A stretch of DNA of 64,000 nucleotides from Pseudomonadota bacterium (GTDB lineage: Bacteria > Pseudomonadota > Gammaproteobacteria > Steroidobacterales > JBCBZW01). Below are positions 58,420 through 64,000 of the stretch, piece after piece; the first letter of the stretch is position 1; each line of letters opens with the position of its first letter. The translations under genes were made by a program, and so were the position numbers. Under the pieces are notes generated by a model. That model was not told the origin of the DNA and made no database searches. It saw only the letters and a list, made by a program, of their open reading frames with translations. The stretch lies in NCBI GenBank assembly GCA_039193195.1, contig JBCCWS010000004.1, forward strand, positions 212,937 through 276,936, written 5' to 3'.

Positions 58420-59721
58420 ATCGCCAAGACTGCCTTGACCGGCCGTCCGGTTTACTTCGTCGACGGTTTGCGAACCCCCTTCCTTAAGGCGCGCGGGAAG
58501 CCGGGTGTCTTCGCCGCTTCGGATCTGGCCGTGCAGGCCGGTCGGCAGCTGCTGGCGCGCTTGCCCTTGAGGCCCGAGGACGTGGATGAACTCGTCATTG
58601 GCTGCGCAATGCCTTCGCCCGACGAGGCCAACATCGCTCGGGTCATCGCCCTGCGCCTAGGCTGCGGTGAGCATGTGCCCGCGTACACGGTCATGCGCAA
58701 CTGCGCATCGGCGATGCAAGCCCTCGACAGCGCCGCCAAAGACATCGCTCTGGGGCGCTGCGAGCTCGCCCTCGCTGGTGGTACGGAAGCGATGAGCCGC
58801 GCTCCCGTCTTGTTCAACGACGATGCAGTCACTCTGCTGGCGGCCTTGAATCAGGCTCGTACGCCGCTGGCCAAGCTCACGACCCTGACCCGCCTGCGCC
58901 GAAAGCACCTCTCCCCGGTGTTGAGTCTGGTACGCGGCCTTACGGACCCGATCGTTGGACTCAACATGGGCCAGACCTGCGAGGTGATCTCACACCGCTT
59001 CGCCATCACCCGCGCGGCTATGGACGCTTATGCGGTAAACAGCCACCAACGCCTCGCGCGAGCTTACGATGAAGGGCGCATGGGGGAAGTGGCACCGCTC
59101 TTTGATACGCGCGGGCGCCTGCACGAGGAGGACGATGGCCTTCGCCGCGATTCTAGCACCGAGAAGCTCGCGCGCTTGCGCCCCTTCTTCGACCGCTCCG
59201 TCGGCTTGGTGACCGCCGGAAACAGCTCCCAGGTGACCGATGGCGCGGCGCTGCTGTTGCTGGCTTCCGCCGATGCAGTCGAGCGCTACCGCTTACCTGT
59301 GCTGGGCAAGCTCGTAGACGTTGAATGGGCTGCCCTCGACCCTGCGCAGATGGGCCTCGGGCCCGTCCACGCGGCAACGCCTATCCTCAAACGTCAGGAG
59401 CTCTCTCTGACCGATCTCGACTCGGTGGAGCTCAACGAAGCATTCGCCGGTCAGGTGCTAGCCTGCATCGCCGCCTGGGAGGACGACGCCTACTGCACCA
59501 AGCAGCTAGGCCTTGACGGGGCCTTGGGCACGCTCGCGATCCATCGCCTCAATGTGGACGGAGGGGCGATCAGCCTGGGACACCCCGTAGGGGCGAGCGG
59601 CGCGCGGATCGTCTTGCACGCCCTCGAGGTACTCAAGCGCACGGGAGGACGCCGGGCTCTGGCCACCCTTTGCATCGGCGGCGGGCAGGGCGGCGCCATG
59701 CTGGTGGAGCGACAGGCTTAG
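58420..59721 (+). CDS. Thiolase (acetyl-CoA acyltransferase, FadI-like)
   Basis: 433 residues from ATC 58420, or 428 from TTG 58435. The thiolase nucleophile is in YTVMRNCASAMQALDSA, and the C-terminal motifs are NEAFAGQV, GGAISLGHPVGASGARIV (catalytic His) and LCIGGGQGGAMLVE (catalytic Cys). It cleaves 3-ketoacyl-CoA in beta-oxidation, or makes acetoacetyl-CoA. It is followed 47 bp later by a multifunctional hydratase/dehydrogenase, the usual FadI-FadJ pairing. The start is odd: a perfectly spaced AGGAGG precedes ATC, not ATG, GTG or TTG. Confidence 0.88.
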   Translation: MAKTALTGRPVYFVDGLRTPFLKARGKPGVFAASDLAVQAGRQLLARLPLRPEDVDELVIGCAMPSPDEANIARVIALRLGCGEHVPAYTVMRNCASAMQALDSAAKDIALGRCELALAGGTEAMSRAPVLFNDDAVTLLAALNQARTPLAKLTTLTRLRRKHLSPVLSLVRGLTDPIVGLNMGQTCEVISHRFAITRAAMDAYAVNSHQRLARAYDEGRMGEVAPLFDTRGRLHEEDDGLRRDSSTEKLARLRPFFDRSVGLVTAGNSSQVTDGAALLLLASADAVERYRLPVLGKLVDVEWAALDPAQMGLGPVHAATPILKRQELSLTDLDSVELNEAFAGQVLACIAAWEDDAYCTKQLGLDGALGTLAIHRLNVDGGAISLGHPVGASGARIVLHALEVLKRTGGRRALATLCIGGGQGGAMLVERQA

Positions 59722-59768
59722 AACACGCACCTAGTTGTCATGAACCGCATAGTCCGGAACCTCACCTT

Positions 59769-61864
<2,096 letters not shown>

Positions 61865-61868
<4 letters not shown>

Positions 61869-62281
61869 GCGATATGTACGCTCCCGAGCACGGCGCCCCA
61901 AAGGGCGTCGCGACCGCCCGCACCATGGCCATGCCGCGCGATGCGAATTGGCTCGGCGACATCTTCGGCGGCTGGCTCATGTCACACGCGGATCTGGCCG
62001 GCGCGATCCTCGCCTATCAGCGCGCCGGGGGAAAAGTCGTTACTGTCTCTGTGAACGAGTTTCGCTTCCTCCAGCCCGTGTACGTAGGTGACGTCGTCTC
62101 CTGCTATGCCCACGTGGCGGAAGTGGGCACCAGTTCCTTGCGGGTTGCCATCGATATCCGCGTAGATCGACCCGGGCGCCATGAGGCGTTGCCGCTTCAG
62201 GTCGCGACGGCGTGCATCACCTACGTTCACGTGGGCGAGGATCGCCGGCCGCGCCCTGTTGCGACCGACCGATCGACGTAA
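61865..62281 (+). CDS. YciA-like acyl-CoA thioesterase
   Basis: 138 residues of the BFIT/YciA hotdog family: RTMAMPRDANWLGDIFGGWLMSHADLAGAILAYQRAGGKVVTVSVNEFRFLQPVYVGDVVSCYAHV. The Asn and Asp of NWLGDIFGGWLMSHAD belong to the active-site region. It releases CoA from acyl-CoAs. ATG 61865 overlaps the preceding stop (ATGA), so it is coupled to the beta-oxidation genes and may act as a relief valve for accumulated acyl-CoA. Confidence 0.85.
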
Positions 62282-62318
62282 ACGATCATGAAATGTGAAC
62301 GATGTACCGGGTAATGCA

Positions 62319-62362
62319 CCTACCCACTGCTAACCTGCGCAGTAGAACATAGAGCGGGTAGG
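62319..62362 (+). terminator. Structured region downstream of the beta-oxidation genes
   Basis: In the 304-bp gap 62282-62585, CCTACCC (62319-62325) pairs with GGGTAGG (62356-62362), enclosing ACTGC/GCAGT (62326-62330, 62339-62343). A separate perfect 12-bp palindrome GGAAGCGCTTCC lies at 62388-62399. They may end the upstream transcript or bind a regulator of the next gene. No further gene is supported in this gap. Confidence 0.35.
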
Positions 62363-62585
62363 CCGCTGGCCGAGATCCGCGTGCGGGGGAAGCGCTTCCG
62401 ATGGCGCTCTTCTTGCCAAGAGCGGAATTTGCGCTAGCGGCGGCGAGCCAACCTAGCGCCCTTCTCATTAAGGCGAGGGCCATGGAAATCAAAGGGTTCA
62501 GTGCACGAGGGCATCAATCGCGCGTGCCAGGGCGCCAACCGCTCGCTGGAGCGACGGCCTTTTGGTGCGTGGTGGGTAGTGTAGG

Positions 62586-63689
62586 ATGAGTGCAATGGCA
62601 AGTGCTGTAACCCGCTCCGACTCGCAGATAGGCTCCGCCCTGAGCGGCGGCGTCACCGTGTCCGCGGTGCGCCGCCTGTCCCCGTTCGAAGGCCTGCGCA
62701 ACGACAATCTCAAAGCCGTTATGGAGCGCGCCCGGAGCATCGACCTCAAAAGCGGCGATTGGGCGTTTCGTTCGGGCGACAACGACAAGTATTCGTACTT
62801 CCTAATGAATGGCTCCGTCGGGCTCTACACCGACGAAGGCCGCCGCGTACGCACGGTGGAGGAAGGCAGCCCCGAGGCCAAGGCAGAGCTCGCGCCGATG
62901 AAGCCACGGCGCCTGGGCTTGCGTGCTGAGAAGACCACGCAGCTTCTCGTGGTCGAGAGCGAGTTCCTCGAGATCATGCTGACCTGGGACAAGACCGGAT
63001 CCTACGAAGTCAGCGACCTGAACAGCGAGGAAGGTGCCGGCGATGATTGGATGAGCGCCCTCCTTCACTCGGCGCTGTTCCAACGAATTCCCCCGGGCAA
63101 TATTCAGGCGCTGTTCTTGAAGCTCGAGCGGCGACCCACCTCCGCGGGTGAAACCCTCGTGCGTCAGGGTGATCCCGGTGACTATTTCTACTTCGTCACC
63201 GAAGGCTCCGCCTCCGTAACCCGCACCTCTCCGCACAGCAGCACAGGCGGTTTCGTGCTGGCAACGCTCAATCCCGGAGATACCTTCGGTGAGGAGGCAC
63301 TCCTCTCGGGCCGCGAGCGCACTGCGTCGGTCACGATGAACACAGACGGCGCCGTGATGCGCTTGTCCAATGAAGACTTCTTCGAGCTGCTCTGCGAGCC
63401 GATGCTCAAGTTCGTCGACTACGAGCAGGCTCAGGGTATGGTGCTGACAAAAGAGGCACGCTGGCTGGACGTACGCCTGCCGACCGAGGTGCCGGAGAAC
63501 GGCACCCTTGAAGATGCGATCCCGATCCCGCTGTTCATGATCCGCATGAAGTCGCGATCGCTAGACCCGGCGGAGAAGCTGATCGCCGTGTGCGATGACG
63601 GAGGGCGCTCGACGGCGGCAGCGTATCTACTCGCGGAGCGGGGATTTGATGTCTACGTGGTGAAGGACGGTATCGCCGGACATCGCTAG
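62586..63689 (+). CDS. Tandem cyclic-nucleotide-binding domains fused to a rhodanese domain
   Basis: 367 residues. A degenerate cNMP-binding fold covers about 30-135. A second one (about 160-275) keeps the phosphate-binding cassette FGEEALLSGRERTASV with its Arg. The C-terminal rhodanese-like domain (about 283-365) has WLDVRLPTE and a Cys336 active loop VCDDGGRSTAAAYLL. There is no DNA-binding helix. The architecture suggests cyclic-nucleotide control of a sulfur-transfer or phosphatase-like activity; substrate unknown. ATG 62595, with GGATGAG 5 bp upstream, is an alternative start. A CTAGGTG/CACCTAG hairpin overlaps the stop codon. Confidence 0.83.
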   Translation: MSAMASAVTRSDSQIGSALSGGVTVSAVRRLSPFEGLRNDNLKAVMERARSIDLKSGDWAFRSGDNDKYSYFLMNGSVGLYTDEGRRVRTVEEGSPEAKAELAPMKPRRLGLRAEKTTQLLVVESEFLEIMLTWDKTGSYEVSDLNSEEGAGDDWMSALLHSALFQRIPPGNIQALFLKLERRPTSAGETLVRQGDPGDYFYFVTEGSASVTRTSPHSSTGGFVLATLNPGDTFGEEALLSGRERTASVTMNTDGAVMRLSNEDFFELLCEPMLKFVDYEQAQGMVLTKEARWLDVRLPTEVPENGTLEDAIPIPLFMIRMKSRSLDPAEKLIAVCDDGGRSTAAAYLLAERGFDVYVVKDGIAGHR

Positions 63690-63703
63690 GTGTCGGCACC
63701 TAG
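63686..63703 (+). terminator. Hairpin over the stop codon of the cNMP/rhodanese gene
   Basis: CTAGGTG (63686-63692) and CACCTAG (63697-63703) pair perfectly around TCGG. The left arm contains the TAG stop codon, and the right arm ends on the CTAG where an inverted-repeat element begins. There is no T run. Confidence 0.4.
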
Positions 63704-63860
63704 TGTCCTGAGTTGGAAGTTCTTTGATGAATTCGCACGCGAGTTTTGTCCCTGAGCGCGGCGCGACGACGAGCGTGGCAGGTCCAACGGGAGGAGGAGC
63801 AACGTGTTCAGGGGCGAAAAGGTGCCGCGAAGTCATCACCGAACTTCTAACTCAGGACAC
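63703..63860. mobile_element. MITE-like inverted-repeat element between the cNMP/rhodanese gene and pilZ
   Basis: The ends GTGTCCTGAGTTGGAAGTTC and the reverse complement of the right end, GTGTCCTGAGTTAGAAGTTC, differ at one base. Similarity continues inward as TGATGAATTCGC versus TGATGACTTCGC and near the centre. TA is duplicated on each side (63701-63702 and 63861-63862) within CTAG, as for IS630/Tc1-type insertion. At 158 bp it is too short for a transposase. Confidence 0.72.
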
Positions 63861-63869
63861 TAGGACACG

Positions 63870-64000
63870 CTACATCGTGTGCGTCGGACGGTCGTTGGTG
63901 AGCTTGCCAGCTAGGTAGTTCTCAATCTTCTCCTGGGTCGCGCCGCGGTCCTGCTCACTAAACTGCACGCCTATGCCTGCCGTGCGCTTTCCTTGAGCAC
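63870..64000 (-). CDS. pilZ: Type IV pilus PilZ protein, 3' part (cut by window edge)
   Basis: Reading the minus strand from the right edge gives the last 42 full codons: AQGKRTAGIGVQFSEQDRG, then ATQEKIENYLAGKLTNDRP and THTM before the TAG stop at 63870-63872. The GVQF strand and the THTM end match the C-terminus of the small PilZ protein needed for type IV pilus assembly in Pseudomonas and Xanthomonas. The N-terminal part lies outside. An inverted-repeat element ends 9 bp from its stop. Confidence 0.85.
   Translation of the reverse strand, partial: AQGKRTAGIGVQFSEQDRGATQEKIENYLAGKLTNDRPTHTM

Overview
The window is GC-rich, densely coded chromosome from what looks like a methylotrophic gammaproteobacterium. 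The class is inferred from the arginine genes, which read like the Xanthomonas-type set (N-acetylornithine carbamoyltransferase, N-acetylcitrulline deacetylase, fused acetylglutamate kinase/synthase), and from a PilZ C-terminus at the right edge of the type IV pilus kind. The lifestyle is inferred from a tetrahydromethanopterin (H4MPT) C1 module and a near-complete serine-cycle operon. No methanol or methylamine dehydrogenase, rRNA, tRNA, CRISPR array or phage was recognised.

Layout. 1-7749: an Lrp/AsnC regulator, then a seemingly arginine-attenuated operon argF'-argG-argE'-argB/A-argC-argH. A 25-codon leader peptide carrying eight Arg codons precedes an intrinsic terminator. 7761-11333: TPR protein, FG-GAP/ASPIC protein and YtoQ. 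11368-14023 (minus): HDOD protein and SpoIIE-type phosphatase. 14203-26053: a pterin/C1-carrier island with a FolK-FolP fusion, DUF447, a DHPS-like protein, a pterin-carbinolamine dehydratase and a RibD_C reductase, then the minus-strand set pabB-ftr/fhcD-RFAP synthase-mtdB-mch-citG-like-fae. 26212-29369: N-formylglutamate amidohydrolase-like protein, nucleotidyltransferase, a short inverted-repeat element, a small unknown protein and a YcgN protein. 29445-40509 (minus): serine cycle mclA-mtkA-mtkB-hprA-ppc-ftfL-glyA-sga. 40962-43367: TonB-dependent receptor. 43567-45594: chorismate mutase/prephenate dehydratase fused to a DAHP-synthase-like domain that has lost its catalytic residues. 45869-51800: gltD and gltB. 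52077-53350: SDR and thioesterase. 53396-58301: a membrane protein resembling a histidine kinase without its histidine, a two-receiver protein and a TonB-C protein. 58420-62281: thiolase, FadB/FadJ-like protein and thioesterase. 62586-63689: cyclic-nucleotide-binding/rhodanese fusion. 63870-64000: pilZ 3' end.

How it fits together. Fae condenses formaldehyde with H4MPT, and MtdB and Mch oxidise the product to formyl-H4MPT. Ftr/FhcD passes the formyl group on so formate can be released. FtfL, with folate enzymes outside the window, brings formate back as methylene-H4F, which GlyA uses to make serine. Sga, HprA, PPC, malate thiokinase and malyl-CoA lyase run the rest of the serine cycle. PabB, RFAP synthase, the FolKP fusion and several unassigned neighbours probably make the pterin carriers. 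GltBD supplies glutamate for serine-glyoxylate amino-group flow and for arginine synthesis.

The least expected signals are the putative arginine attenuator, the pseudo-DAHP-synthase fusion, the degenerate kinase cassette, an apparent ATC start codon on the thiolase gene, and three unrelated short inverted-repeat elements, all inserted at CTAG.
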